DNA of 64,000 nt from Ceratotherium simum simum (lineage: Eukaryota > Chordata > Mammalia > Perissodactyla > Rhinocerotidae). Positions 36,451 to 49,000 of this stretch are shown here, piece by piece; the first letter of the stretch is position 1; every line of letters starts with the position of its first letter. The position numbers were made by a program, and so were the translations under genes. The stretch is taken from NCBI RefSeq assembly GCF_000283155.1, contig NW_004454178.1, positions 1,966,763 to 2,030,762 on the forward strand. Direction: 5' to 3'. Below the pieces are notes generated by a model. It saw only the letters and a list, made by a program, of their open reading frames with translations. It was not told where the DNA came from and searched no databases.

Positions 36451-36993
36451 TTAAAATGTATACTCTAAATTCTAAAGCACCCTATAAAAAAGCAAAAGCA
36501 AAGAGTAATATATAGTAATCAAATAAAGAAAATAAAATGAAACCGTAAAAACTCTCACTCCAAAAGAATGCAAAAAATGGAGTAAAAGGGGACAAAGAAT
36601 AGATGGGACAAACAGAAAACAAATGACAATGTCATAGGTATAAACCAGCCATATCAATCATTCTATTAAATGTAAATGTTCAAAAGATCCAAATTAAAAC
36701 ACAGTGATTGCCAACTAAATAAAAAGTAAGATTCAACTACATGATGCCTATAATAAATGCACTTTAAATATAAAGATATAAATAGGTCAAAAGCAAAAGG
36801 ATGGAAAAACATACACCATTAAAACACTCCTCAAAAGAAAGCAGGAGTGGTTATATTAATATCTTATAAAAGAAATTTCCATTGAATTATTAAGAAGCCA
36901 TAACATTTTTAAACATGTTTGTACCTAAAGAAGATAATTTCAAAATTGATGAAGTGGACATCAACAAAACTGAAATAAAAAATAGACAAACCT

Positions 36994-37236
36994 GGGGCTG
37001 GCCCGGTGGTGTAGCAATCGGGTTTGCACATTCCACCTCGGTGGCCTGGGGTTCACCGGTTCGGATCTCAGGTGTGGACCTACTCACTACTCATCAAGTC
37101 ACGATGAGGTGGCATCCCACATAGAAGAGCTACAATTCTACAACTATGATACACAACTATGTACTTGGGCTTTGGGGAGAAAAAAGAAAAAAGAGGAAGA
37201 TTGGCAACAGATGTTAGCACAGGGCCAATCTTCCTA

Positions 37237-37267
<31 letters not shown>

Positions 37268-37274
37268 ATATATT
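36994..37274 (+). mobile_element. ERE SINE with (TAAA)n tail, plus strand
   Basis: The head is GGGGCTGGCCCGGTGGTGTAG with GGTTCGGATCTC. The middle has 'TATGTACTTGGGCTTTGGGG'. The tail is (TAAA)n at about 37236-37270. The duplication AAAAATAGACAAA lies at 36978-36990 and 37275-37287. Confidence 0.93.
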
Positions 37275-37916
37275 AAAAATAGACAAAACCACAATTATGC
37301 TCACATATTTTAATGAGCTTCTTTCAATAATTGACGAGAGAAAGAAAATAATTAACAAGTAAACAGAAAATCAGTAAAAATATAGAAGATAAACTATCAT
37401 CCCAAATTACCTAATTTACATTTATAGAACACTCTACCTAAAAATAAGAAAATACACATTCTTTTCTAGTACATGCAAAACGTTTACCAAGATAGATGAG
37501 ATTCTGGACCACAAAATAAATCTTAATAAATTTAAAAGAATTCAAGTATTACAAGGTATGTTTTCTGACCATAATGAAATTGTGAGATCATAGCCAAAAA
37601 ATATCTGGAAAATATAAAATAACTCTTCTATGTTACCATGGGTCAAATAAAAAATCAAAGGGGAAATTTGAATGTATTTTGAATGAATATGAAAATGGAA
37701 TCATATCAAAACTTGTGTGATGGAGCTAGCTGAATTGGTATTTAGAGAGAAATTGACAGGACCGATACCCTATATTAGAAAAGAAAAAGAGTCTAAAATC
37801 AGTTTCCCAACTTCCACACACTAGGAAAATTAAATCGAAAGGAAGCAAAGAAAAGGAAAAAATTAGGAAAGGAAAAAGTTAAATACAAACAGAAATAATT
37901 AAAATAGAAAACAGAG

Positions 37917-38160
37917 GGGCCGGCCCAGTGGCGCAAGCGGTTAAGTGAGCATGCTCCACTGTGGTGGCCCGGGGTTTGCCGGTTCTGATCCCGGGCACGC
38001 ACCGATGCACCGCTTGTCCAGCCATGCTGTGGCGGCGTCCCATATAAAGTGGAGGAAGATGAGCATGGATGTTAGCCCAGGGCCAGTCTTCCTCAGCAAA
38101 AAAGAGGAGGATTGGCAGATGTTAGCTCAGGGCCTATCATCCTCACAAAAAAAAAAAAAA
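37917..38160 (+). mobile_element. ERE SINE, plus strand
   Basis: The head is GGGGCCGGCCCAGTGGCGCAAG with TTCTGATCCCGGGC. The body has 'GTCCCATATAAAGTGGAGGA', two GATGTTAGC modules and an A16 tail. The host L1 reads 'AAAATAGAAAACAGAG' on the left and 'ACACAGAAAAATAATCACC' on the right; the duplication is short or blurred by A-richness. Confidence 0.92.
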
Positions 38161-38730
38161 AACACAGAAAAATAATCACCAAATCCATGAATCCAAAAGT
38201 TGATTCTTTGAGAAGATCTATAAAATTGACAGAACTTGCCAGACTAACAAAGAATCAAATAAATTATCCATGTCAGGTACAATAGAGGTGATACAATATA
38301 GATTCTATAGATATTAAAAGGATAATGAGGGATTATTATAAATGACTTTAGGTTGGAAAATTCCTTAAAGACACAAATTACACAGTCTTACTTAAGAAAA
38401 AATATATAATATGGATAGCCTAATATCTACTACAGAAATTAAATTTATAATTAAAAACCTTTCCACAACAAAAAAAACTCTTGGCTCCGATGGCTTCACT
38501 GTTGAATTCTACCAAAACAAAAGAAATAAACAGTTATGGACAACCTCTTCCAGAAAATGGAAGAATGAACACGTCCCAATTTATTTTATGAGGCTAGTAT
38601 TACTATGATACTAAAACCAAAGACATTACAAAAAAAAGAAAACTACAGACCAATATGCCTCATGAACATAGATGTAAAAATTCTAAACAAAACTTTAGCA
38701 ATTCAAATCCATCTTTTCAAAACCCATAGA

Positions 38731-41700
38731 GTATCTCTCAGACCATCTGACCAAAGCAAAACAATCCTTTGGGAGAGCTGTAGCCAATGACTCCATTAAG
38801 ATGCCTATATACGTACTACCTTTGAAAAGGCCTTTAAATGAGTTTATAATCCATCTTGCATGACGATCTACCCTTTGCCCAACATCTTATCTCTTTTCAA
38901 GGTAGTATATATTACTTATTTGAAGTACGTCGTCTTTCTAACTTTCGTCCACTGGTAGTTATGAGGGGAAGAGATTTCTCAGTTTCAGCCTCTTTCCCTG
39001 GAACCAAAAATTGGTTTACAGTAATATTTTGCTAGAAGGGATGGAACCGTAACTTTTTCCTTTGTAAAAGTCTTTTATTTTACTCAGCTGGTTAGAATAA
39101 TGGCAGCTTTTCCCATGGCAATGCCTGTACTCTACATTGGTGCCTTCCATGAAAGTCTACTGAAAGCTAATGTCCTTCAGTTTGGATAGTCTCACTTTCT
39201 GAAAGGGTTGGAAATCCCACTTTTAAGCCTGATGAAAGAGACCCGCTTTTCCCCATAGTGACTTTAGGCATGAAGAAGTTTCAGCAATGTGGTCTGATTT
39301 CTACATCTTACTAAAGTTCAAATTTGCCACAGGAGATAGTTTTACTGTGAAAATTTGAAGAAGAATGGATAATATAAAACTCTAACTCAAAGTTCCTAAT
39401 TCCAACATTTGAAGTAATAATACACTCCTTTTGAACACGTCTCTTGCCACATCAATTTTAAAGGATGTAATAATTAAATATGTGATAGGATTAAATGGAA
39501 CATGGATGCTAATATTTCAACCTTGACTATATAGTAAAGTTTGATTTAACCACAATAAGAATTCCGAGTTTAGGAGCACTATGTTTTCCATGGAAACTGA
39601 AACTTCTATGTGAAATTCAGCAAGAACGTAAGGTGAGCAATAAGTATGATTAATTTTCTATAGTAATTAGAGTTAACTGGAGGCAACACAGGAATAAACT
39701 ATTTAAAGTTGAGGAAGAAAGTAAAATAGGACTGTCTATTCTCTTATCTTCTGGCTGACCATTAAAAGCTCTAAACATATGGACCACGCCACAGAACAAT
39801 AGACTTTTGTGCCTTTGAAAATTCTTGTATGAAAAATTGATTTCAACTTTATGTTTACTTTTGTCATTTAAACTTCAAGGACAATATGAGCGAAATATAA
39901 GGCCACTTTGAGAGTCCTATTCTACTTTAGTACTGTGTACAGTGTGGTCAAGGATTTCTAATGCATTTGGTGTGGAAAACAAGACTGGACCATTTTAGCA
40001 TGCGTAAGCTGGCTGACTCCATGAGAAGCAGCCCTGAAATACATTCTACGCACTGAAAGGATTTTAAAGGACTTGGGCTTCTTTCAGTAGCACAAAGCTT
40101 TTCTTCTTGTCTTAAGCAGTTTGGCTTGACTCTGTAAGCTTTGTGTCAAACAAACTGGGACAAAACTTTGTATCCCCGAGGGAAAAAAGTATTTTACTTA
40201 AAGTGTCACATAGAGAAGTCCTAATTCTCCAGCCCTTACAGTCTCTGTCTTTGTTCTCAATGCCCATGCCTTACATCTTTATAACCATGATGGGGTTTCT
40301 AGGTAGCCCGCTCATTGTTGCTCCCTTTTCTCTTTCAGGAAATCTTTACATCAGCCAAAGTGAGACGAACCCACTGGTCCCAGGAAATACCGCATATTTT
40401 TCCATTTCTGCGAGCTGGCTTCCTTCCTTTATCCTTCCTGGAAATACAAAGACTCAAGAGATAGTCAAGAATGGCTATGTAGATTAGCAATGCAAACACC
40501 ATTTCTCAAATAGCTCAACTTGCTAAATGTTTACTGTCAGTATTATAAGCAGAATGAACTTCTTAAATGCTTTAAGTATTTCAGAAGTGTTTATTTTTAA
40601 ATTATAAAAAGTGATCTAAGTTAATGTACTAATCTCTAGTCATTAAACCAAAATTCCTGTAGAATAATAAAAATTTGTTTTCCTCCTGACAAACAATGCT
40701 TGTGCTCCAGAGCAATGTTAATGTTTTACCTTTTAATAAATACTTTAAGTTCTATCATTTTATGAATTCAAAAATTTTCAGTGGCTAACTGAATTTCACT
40801 TTACTGTTAACATCAGGATTCATTCCATTTTCCTTATTAGATAGTAAACTCCATGTGGGTAACTTTCCACAGACTTTAACCTAGTGGATCTGGAAACATT
40901 TAATTAATTCTTACGGGAATTCCTCTTTAGATTTCCTCATAATAGCATATGCAAGAAAAAAGTTAAGCGAAAAAGGAAAAGAAGCATGCTTTAAAGATTT
41001 ATGACGATGCTTTTAAAATTTTTATGAAAACCACAAGAGCTGGGAATTTATTATCACCTACCCAAAAATACAAGTTTAAAGGTAGAATGGACAGAAGTTG
41101 GGTTGCCCCAAAGCCTCACTGTATTTAGCAGAGACGCTGGTGATGGTTTGCTAGTTTGCAGAGCCCCAGCTCACGACTGTGGCTGCCTTTCCCGTCATTT
41201 GCACACTGCATTTCATGATTGAACGGGGCTTCAGGTCCTGTATGTGGAGAAAATGACTACGTTTCTCACGGGGTCTATGTCTCTTGTGCCTTATATTACC
41301 CACTTAAGACATGCGATAATCGCCCAGAACATGTAGCTGAATGATCACATTAACTGTGTTTTATAACTATAAATACTACAGGACAACCTTTCTCACACAT
41401 TTTAAACATAGTGGCAAACTGGGTTCAGAGTAGTCTCACAAATCATAGCTGAAATGCATTTATTTCCAAAATTGAAGATGATACAAGCCCAATATTCATT
41501 CCCCAAGGTTTAATGATCCTGATCCTAATTTTTCTTGAAACTTATCTGGGTAATAACAAAAAATAATTTTCTCTGTACTAGTTTATAACTGAAGAGATTT
41601 TAAGATGACAAAGGTTAATATTTTATGACTACTCCTTTAAAACCTGTGGTTATGGATATTTCAGATATCTATTTTCAGAGAACACTCAACCTCATAAATT

Positions 41701-43371
41701 AATAATACCATTTAATGATCAATATAGGTGAGCTGTAGGGATTAAATTGCAGCTTATCTTTATGTTAATAAAAGTGACAGCATTTTACATGTAAAAGAAT
41801 GACAATTGGACTCAAAATCTCTCTTTTAAATCATTGAATAAAATTTGCTATTATATGTCTAATTCATGTCACGTCAGAATTCCTTTCTGCCCTACATATT
41901 CTGAGGTTTGTCTAATACATCTCTTCTCTCAGGATTTAGGCTTTGAGTATTTAACTGCTTGCTTTCTAATCTATTTACTATACTTTTGTTTCCTTTACCA
42001 TTAATTAGGCACATCAACTCTTCAATTTCTGAAATACGGTAACTGGGAACATCCTCTTCTGTTTCTCTAATCACACAGTAAGAGAATTCACCTATTTTCT
42101 CTACAAAACAATACCAAGCGCTGGGCTTGAGGGATTGTTTTGTTCTGCTCTGTTGTCTAATAAGATGATAAACTTCTTTCAGCCTTGAGATAAGATGGAA
42201 GAAAAATGAAAGGTCTGGAAACACGGCAACACTTGGGAATATAAAAAGCCACATCAGAATTGGAATTTTGAGACACAGACTGAAAAAGTTTGAATCTATT
42301 TACCGTGAATTGCTCAAAGAAAATACAAAAACACTGTGTGAAATACGTATCTCACTTTACATTGAACACATTTTCTAAATTGGAAAAACTTGACAGGTTT
42401 TACCCATATTCTTTTCTTGTTAGTAGCAAAGTATCGTCAATTGTTATTGTAGCAGAAATATCCTGTCTTTATTCTTTCAATTGGCACAATCCAGATGAAA
42501 TAATTAGAAATACCTGAGGGAGGAGAATCCTTTCCCATTCATCAACACTTTTATTGAACTCTTCTAAACACCTTGCACTCTGCCTAGTAGAGACAACTTT
42601 CTCCCTAAGGAGGTAGTAATCTAGTCATTTCACTATGAACTTCATTTGCATTTTGCCCCTTAAAAGGATCGAAATTAATGTTCATGTATAAAAATAACCC
42701 TAAATGTGCCCCAATAACCCTTGAACTTTTTTATCTTATTTTCTTTCCTTCTCATACCTCATCTAAATCTTACTTTTATTGTCCTTGACCTTACTCCCTT
42801 TGCCACCGCTGGACGCCCACACCTTCAAAGTCCACTTTTTTGAACTGTATGTTACCCATTCATAGATCCCTTTCCCCATTGTCTGCCTCCTGGACATTCT
42901 TTCCTTTTCTTACAGCCAAGAATTGCTAAAGAAAATAATAAAATGAGGCTGATTTGGTCATAACTGAATGAGTATGGTTTGCCATTAGGTGAGCCATTTT
43001 TGTTGCTCATATGTGTTTTTCAGTTTTCTTTTCAGACTCCTGATTACATTCCTAAAAATGTCTATACAAAAATGAATAAGATGTACTGGCTTCTCTGAAG
43101 GACCTCAGAATAGGTTAGGTGAGATGGATGTGTGTTCTTATAATTACAATACAGTGAAGTAAATGTCCATAGAGGGATCCATGATTAAGAAAATGGAGGC
43201 TTCACAGCACACTTAGTTATTTGAGTTTTGTGGGGTGGTTTTGGGGAGGGTGGAAATAGGCTTTTGTGCACAGTAAAAAGGCACATAAAAAAGAGCATGA
43301 GGCCCCTTTTCTCTTCTCCTCTCTCTTCCGTTGCATTTTATCTACACCTTTCTGAATTCTCTAAGACAGAG
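38731..43371. other. Longest low-repeat stretch in the window
   Basis: About 4.6 kb with only a probable L2 3'-end scrap in reverse orientation (about 42540-42640, TTTTATTGAACTCTTCTAAA). Two open frames (40143-40487 plus, 114 codons; 41892-42254 minus, 120 codons) lack recognisable domains, splice context or a start context that would support them. Candidate conserved pieces are discussed in findings. Confidence 0.5.
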
Positions 43372-43470
43372 GTTGGCAAATTACGGCTCACAGGCTGAAT
43401 CTGGTCTACTGTTATTTTTTAAATAAAGTTTTAAAATAAAGTTTTATTGCTAGCTGGTTGATAGAGGAGT
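43372..43470 (+). mobile_element. DNA-transposon-like fragment
   Basis: CAGAGGTTGGCAAATTACGG, 'CTCACAGGCTGAATCTGGTC' and 'AAATAAAGTTTTAAAATAAA' match the start of a common mammalian non-autonomous repeat with a hAT-like CAGNGGTTGGCAAAC terminus. The right end is missing. Confidence 0.5.
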
Positions 43471-43479
43471 AAAACTCAA

Positions 43480-46260
43480 AACGCTGCCCTGGACCTTTCT
43501 CTCACATGATGCAAAACCTTAATCTTCCAGGGCTGGGTAAGAAACCCTCCCATCCCCAAGGCACAGGCAAAGAGCAACTGTTTTTAGTGGAGTGGAAACA
43601 AAATCCAACTGCCTCCGGAAAGGAGTAGAAAACCTTGTGGCCACCAGGACACAGGTGAAGATTCATGGCTTGTGGGGGAGGAGGGAAGTAAAATGTATGA
43701 CCCTGGATAAGGGACAGGGAAGACTCTTGGGTCCAGGATTTTGAGTTGTTACAACATGTAGCTCTTCTACCAATGGGAGAGGGACAAGAAACACTCTCTG
43801 TGCAGGAAGACCCCAGATACAAGCAGAGATCGGCTGCTACTGGGGCTAAGGGGGTATGAACAATGAGAAACCCCCATCCTAATGTTCCAGATGCAAGATC
43901 CTGACTAAACTGAAGCTGGACCAGGAGAACAGGGAAGCTCTTTGTTCCCATCATGAATCTAGCACTGAGTAACAAACAACAGCAATTTACCGCTGGAGAA
44001 AGGTAAGAGTGCAGAGAGAGACCCTTCTCTGTGGCACCGACTTGATGGTTCTGATAAAAGCAGAGTGAAGTGGAGCAGGGACATCGCGGGAAAGCTTCCA
44101 GTGCCACAGATTGCCCGCTGAACACACAGTCATGGCAGCCCACCACTGGAGAAACTTGAAGCCTGTAGGAGACTGAGGTTGACTATAGCAACATGGAAAC
44201 ACAAATTCCATCAACTACTGTCTAGATGCATTTAACCTCCTATGCTAACAGCCTGACGGAAGAAAAGGTCTGCAACGTTAGAGAGATAATTCCTATTTAC
44301 TTCAGTCTCTCCTGTTATTCCAAACACGGTATCAGTTAAATATCACCAGGCACAGAAAAGCAATAATAATAATAACTATAACAATAAGATAAAAAGACAG
44401 TGAAATAGGAAAAAAAACACAACCCACTGTCAAGAGATAAAGAAACCAACAGAACCAAACCAGGAGATGATGAACCCATATGTAATGAGAAAAAAATTGG
44501 AAATGCAAATAAATTTAAATAAAACTTCCATTTAAAATATCATAAAAAACATGAAATACTTAAGAATTAATCTGACAAAACGTGTAAGGTGATTAAAATG
44601 AAAATTACAAAAAAATTGATGAGAGCAATTAAAGACGGCCTAGCAATGAAGAGATATACTGTGTTCATGTATCTAAAGACTCAATATTGTTAAGATGTCA
44701 TTTCTTCCCAAACTGCTCTATAGAGTCAACTCAATCCCTATCCAAATACTAGCAGATTATTTTAATAGATGTTGGCAAACTAATTCTAAAATTCATATAC
44801 AAATGCAAAGGACCTAAAATAGTCAAAGCAACCTTGAAATAGAAAAAGAAAATTGGAAAACTTAATTATCAGAATTTAATTCTTGCTATAAATCTATAGT
44901 AATCGTGATAGTGAAATATTAGCGTAAAGATAGACACGTAGATCAGTAGACAAGAATAGAGACCCCGTACCTAAAAACACACATAGAGGGTCACTTGGTT
45001 TTCAAAAAAGATGCCAAGGTATTTCAATGGAGAAGGGATATTCTTTTTAACAAATAGTGTTTGAATAATTGGATATCCCTACGCAAAAGACCAAAATAAT
45101 AGGAAATAAAAACCACTTTTATTCTTACCTCACACCATACTCAAAAGCAGATTGTAGAACTAGATGTAAGAACTAAAATTCTAAAAATTCTCAAAGAAAA
45201 TATAGGAGAAGATCTTTATGATCTAGAGTTAGGCATAGATTTCATACATAGGACACAAAAAACATTTTAAAAAGTTTGATAAGTTGGATTTCACTAGAAT
45301 TAAAAACTTCTGCTCTTTGGAAAACTATCAAAAAACTGAAAAAATAAACCATGACTGGTGAAAATATTTATAAGACATCTATCTTATAAAACACTTATAT
45401 TCAGAATATATTAAAGAACTTTTGCAACTCAATAATAAGAATGGGGAAAAGATTTGAACAGACACGTCACCAGAGAAGGGAAACATAGAGCAAATAAGCA
45501 CGAAAAAGATGCTCAATATCACTAGTTATTAGGGAAATGCAAATTAAAACCACTATGAAATACTACTACAAACTACTAGAATGGCTAAATAAAAAATACA
45601 ATAGTACCAAGTCCTGGAAGGATGCAGAGAAACTCAGACTCGCATATATTACTGGTGAGAATGGAGCATATTATAGCTGCTTTGGAGGAGAGTTTGGTAG
45701 TTTCTTAGAAAGTTAATCTTTACTTCTCGTACATCCCAGCAATCCCACGTGTCCATATTTACTCAAGAGAAATGAAAACATGTCTACTTAAAGACCTGTA
45801 CACTAATATTTATTAAAAATTTTATTGATAATAGCTTCAAACTGGAAACAACCAAAATGACCATTAATAAATTGTGATACAGACATGTCATTAAATACTA
45901 CTAAGCAATAAAAAAATTCTAATACATATAAGGAAATGACTGAATTATGAAAGCATTAGACTAAGTGCAAGAATCCAGATACAAAAAGCTATATATCATT
46001 TGATTCCATTTATATGACTTAACAGGAAAGGCAATATTCTAGGACCAAAAATCTGACTGATGGTTGCCATGACTTGGGATATCAGGAAGGGGATTGGCTA
46101 CCAAGGGGTATGAAGGAAATTTTTGAGATAATAAAACTGTTCTATATGTTAATTATGGTGGTGGTTACATGAATGTATACAATTTTCAAGATCATTAAAC
46201 TCTACATTTTAAAAGGGTGAATTTTTAAAATTTAAATTCTATCTTAATAATCCTGACTAA
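43480..46260 (+). mobile_element. L1 with 5'UTR joined to ORF2 end, internally deleted, plus strand
   Basis: About 43500-44480 resembles an old L1 5'UTR, ending at 'CACTGTCAAGAGATAAAG' and 'AACCAACAGAACCAAACC'. The next recognisable piece (from about 44500, 'ACTTAAGAATTAATCTGAC') is already in the ORF2 C-terminal half, so ORF1 and most of ORF2 are missing. ORF2 C-terminal and 3'UTR sequence run to about 46260 ('CATTAAACTCTACATTTTAA'). The 214-codon minus-strand frame at 43502-44146 is antisense to the 5'UTR. Confidence 0.75.
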
Positions 46261-46309
46261 AACACAAACAAACAAAATATTAATCTCTCTTTTGTGTGCC
46301 TGAACTGTA

Positions 46310-46760
46310 CTTTCAGTTGACTAAAGACCATCTATCTCCACTTGGATATCCTGCCAGGTACTAAAACACATCTCCACATTGAATCCCATATATATCTCCT
46401 AAGTCTAGGCTTTGTCTTTTATGGATGAAACTAGTGTTCGTATTCTCACTCAACCTGGAAACTTTTGAGTTAACTTTGATTCCTCTCTTGTCTTCATATG
46501 CAATAAATTAACAATTCTTATAAGACCTGCTTTTCCTATGGCTCTTGCATCCATTCTCACTTTCCGTTCCTTTTTGCTTTGTCTTGGTCCTAGGCATCGT
46601 TAAATTTTCTTTCTGGTCAAAATTACTTCTTATCTCATGTTGGAGCCTCTAGCTTTCCCCGTTCCAATTACACATGTTTGCCAGATTAATATTCTCATGC
46701 AGGCACTATAGGTAGCATCTTGGCTCTGGTATTTATTAGATATTTTATCTTGAGATATTT
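46310..46760 (+). mobile_element. L2 LINE fragment, plus strand
   Basis: 'CCACTTGGATATCCTGCCAG', 'GAAACTTTTGAGTTAACTTT' and 'GATTCCTCTCTTGTC' follow the order of the L2 ORF ('...ctggatatcccatagacacctc', 'cttgattcctccctc'). It lies next to an L2 in the opposite orientation. Confidence 0.55.
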
Positions 46761-46789
46761 AATTTCTATAAGCTTTCTAATTCATAAAG

Positions 46790-49000
46790 TGCATTCATCC
46801 ATTTAGTGAACAACTATTCATTAAACCCCTACTGATTGCCAATCACCATGGTAAGTACTGCAGTGATGACACTAAATCTCTGCTTTGCAGAGCTTATTTT
46901 CCAGTGGGTGAAGGCAAATATAAAACAAGTAAAAACAAAATAAGCACAATAATTGTAGATGCTTACAAGTTCTCTGCAGACAACAAATTAGGGTATAATG
47001 ATATACCTTGTCTAGGTAGTTGGGAAATGCAATTACTGGACATTCAGTGGTCAAGGAAGCCCTCTTGTCATTTTTGAGTGGGATTAAAATAATATGAAAA
47101 AGCTAGTCATGAGAAGATCTGGGGAAAATCATTCAAGGAGGAAGAACAGTGAGTATAAATGTCTTGTGGTAGGAAGGAGTTTGGATGTGTTTGATAAGAA
47201 AAGGAAGGTCAGTGTGGCTAGAGAATAATGAGCAGAGCCAGAGAAGGGAAGATGAAAATGAGCTCAGAGAGCCAGACAAGGATCGGATCACCCATGGCTT
47301 TATGGAGCATTAGAAGGTATTTGAAATTCCTACATGCAATAGAAAACAAATGAAGGATTTTAAGCAAAGCAGTTAATTAATTGGGTTTATATTTATAAAA
47401 ATCAGCTGATAATAAAGAATAGATTAAAAGAAGCAATAAGGAATGCAGAAATACTGGTTAGGACACTATTACAGTGGTCTACATTCAAAACAATACTGGC
47501 TTGGTAGTAGAATGGTAGTGGTGAATGTGCTGAGAAGCAAATAGATTTAAGTATTTTTTGAGGTTAAGCCATCAGGACTTGCTGATGAATTGTACAAGAG
47601 CAAGGGAAAGAAAAAGGAATCATGCATTATTTCTAGGTTATTGGCCTAAGTAGCTGGGAAGATGGTAACATAATTCACCTAATTGAAAAAGACAGGAAAA
47701 AAAGGTTTCGGGGGGAATTCAAGAGTTCAATTCTGAACGCCTTAATATTGAGGTGCCTATGACACATTCAAGTGTATTCTTGAGCAGGAAGATATGCTAA
47801 GCAGGAAGATTTATATAGGATTCTGATGCTCTAGAGAGTGGTCAGGACTGGTGATAAACTGTCCGGGGAGAGGGAGAATCTCCCTCTGCCCTTTCCCTTA
47901 AGGTTCTTCTGGCTGGCCAAATAATCAACAAGACAGGTTAGCAGGAGAAAATAATACCAAGTTTAATAACATGTATACATGGGAGAAAGCAGTGACACTG
48001 CGTTTCTCAACACAATAGCAGAAATTCTCGTCTTAAATATCTTTTTCAGCCAATGACAAAGGAGGATTTTGGCGGTGGGGGGAGTCAGTTACAGGAGATT
48101 ACCACTAAAGCACAGTAAACAAGAGTAAGGTTTATTATGTAGCTCAAGGCCTGACCTTCCACATTGACAAGTCACTAGAGATGAGCTCATCCCCCTCTCT
48201 TCTCCAAACAGAGAGGGAGATACCTTTACAAATGGAGATTTCCCCTATAAATGTAAATGATTGTCTGGCAACTCTTCGCAGGGTCATCTAGAGAATGTGG
48301 CCAGAGAGACAGAACTTCTGATAAGAGGGGCTTGTTGGTGCCTTTCCTGTTGTAACATTTACCCTACGTTATCTTTACAGCCATCATGATAGATCTGTTC
48401 CAGGAAGGAGCTACCATGTCAAATTCTTTAGGCAGTTAGTGGGGGAAGTCAAATGTCCCTAGAGAAAACAACCAAGGTAAAGAGATAGATTTCAGGATGG
48501 CCAAATCTTGATCTCCCACAATATGTCTGAGAGTCATCAGAAAATATATGATATTAGGAACCGTGAGCATGGAAGATATTACATGGGCAGAGAACATGGA
48601 TAGAATGGGATCGAATTGAGCCCTGGGGAATCCGAAATGTAGCTCTTGGGATGGCAAGCCAATAAAGGGGACTGAGAGAATGGCTGGGGAGATTAAATAC
48701 AACTATAGGTGTAATTTCTTAGATGCCAAAAGAAGAGATTTTAAAAGGAGGAGTAATCAAATCTTTTGAATATTGTCAAGATAATGATTAAGATGAGGAG
48801 AAGAGGCACTTGAATTGGATGTTTTTGGTAACATTAACAAAAGTAAGTGCAGTGGAGTGTGGGATCAAGAAGAATAATTTCCCTAGGTATAATTGAATGA
48901 AAATTTAATAGTACTGTGAAAATCCAAAATGGATGGTGAAAACATCCTGAGAATTGCATCATACAGGAAAATGTTCTTTAAAATCCTAATGGATTAACTT
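46790..49000 (-). mobile_element. Long L2 LINE, minus strand, split by an LTR
   Basis: The plus strand starts with the complement of the L2 3' end (CATTCATCCATTTAGTGAAC, 'GGTAAGTACTGCAGTGATG', 'CAGAGCTTATTTTCCAGTGG'). It then gives complements of the ORF: 'GGTCAGTGTGGCTAGAGAAT', 'GGCCTAAGTAGCTGGGAAG', 'TCAAGAGTTCAATTCTGAAC'. After the LTR (47860-48520) it resumes with 'GAGAGTCATCAGAAAATATA' and 'GAGCCCTGGGGAATCCGAAA'. At this length it is one of the better preserved L2 copies one meets, though with no open frame. Confidence 0.75.
47860..48520 (-). mobile_element. Solo LTR (ERV-derived), minus strand, copy 2
   Basis: It runs TGTCCGGGGAG to ATCTCCCACA, the same ends as 831-1478. A minus-strand ATTAAA poly(A) signal is at 47962-47967 and a TATTTAAG TATA-like box lies near 48040 (minus). 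The 238 bp missing from copy 1 are present. The 4 bp on each side (AAAC, ATAT) do not match, so the duplication has decayed or the ends were altered. It interrupts an L2 cleanly. Confidence 0.88.

Larger units (their letters stand above)
36460..38730 (+). mobile_element. L1 ORF2 5' half (endonuclease to RT), plus strand
   Basis: It begins just before the ORF2 N-terminus ('GGGACAAACAGAAAACAAAT', 'CAGCCATATCAATCATTC'), continues through 'TTTACCAAGATAGATGAG', 'AAGTTGATTCTTTGAGAAG', 'GGCTCCGATGGCTTCACTG' and 'AACTACAGACCAATATGCC', and stops near 38730 inside RT. Frames are broken. EREs at 36994 and 37917 interrupt it. Confidence 0.85.

Noticed and set aside
35750..38730. Single L1 insertion with 5' inversion (twin priming)
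   Set aside because: Twin priming leaves a 3' portion ending in a poly(A) tail, but here the plus-strand part is an ORF2 5' half with no 3'UTR. Two events are simpler.
40143..40487. 114-codon open frame in the repeat-poor region
   Set aside because: Composition is ordinary, there is no domain or signal peptide I trust, and a frame of this length is expected by chance in 64 kb. Conservation would be needed to revive it.
41892..42254. 120-codon open frame, minus strand
   Set aside because: The sequence resembles no family I know and has no supporting context.
43502..44146. Longest N-free open frame (214 codons, minus strand)
   Set aside because: It is antisense to an old L1 5'UTR, has no recognisable domain, and the same region is part of a sense-strand L1 that continues into ORF2 sequence.
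831..48520. Segmental duplication linking 831-1478 and 47860-48520
   Set aside because: Similarity stops exactly at the LTR ends, and the first copy has its own 4-bp duplication. Two independent insertions explain it better.
47856..48524. Target duplication for LTR copy 2
   Set aside because: Flanking bases AAAC and ATAT do not match closely enough to claim a duplication.
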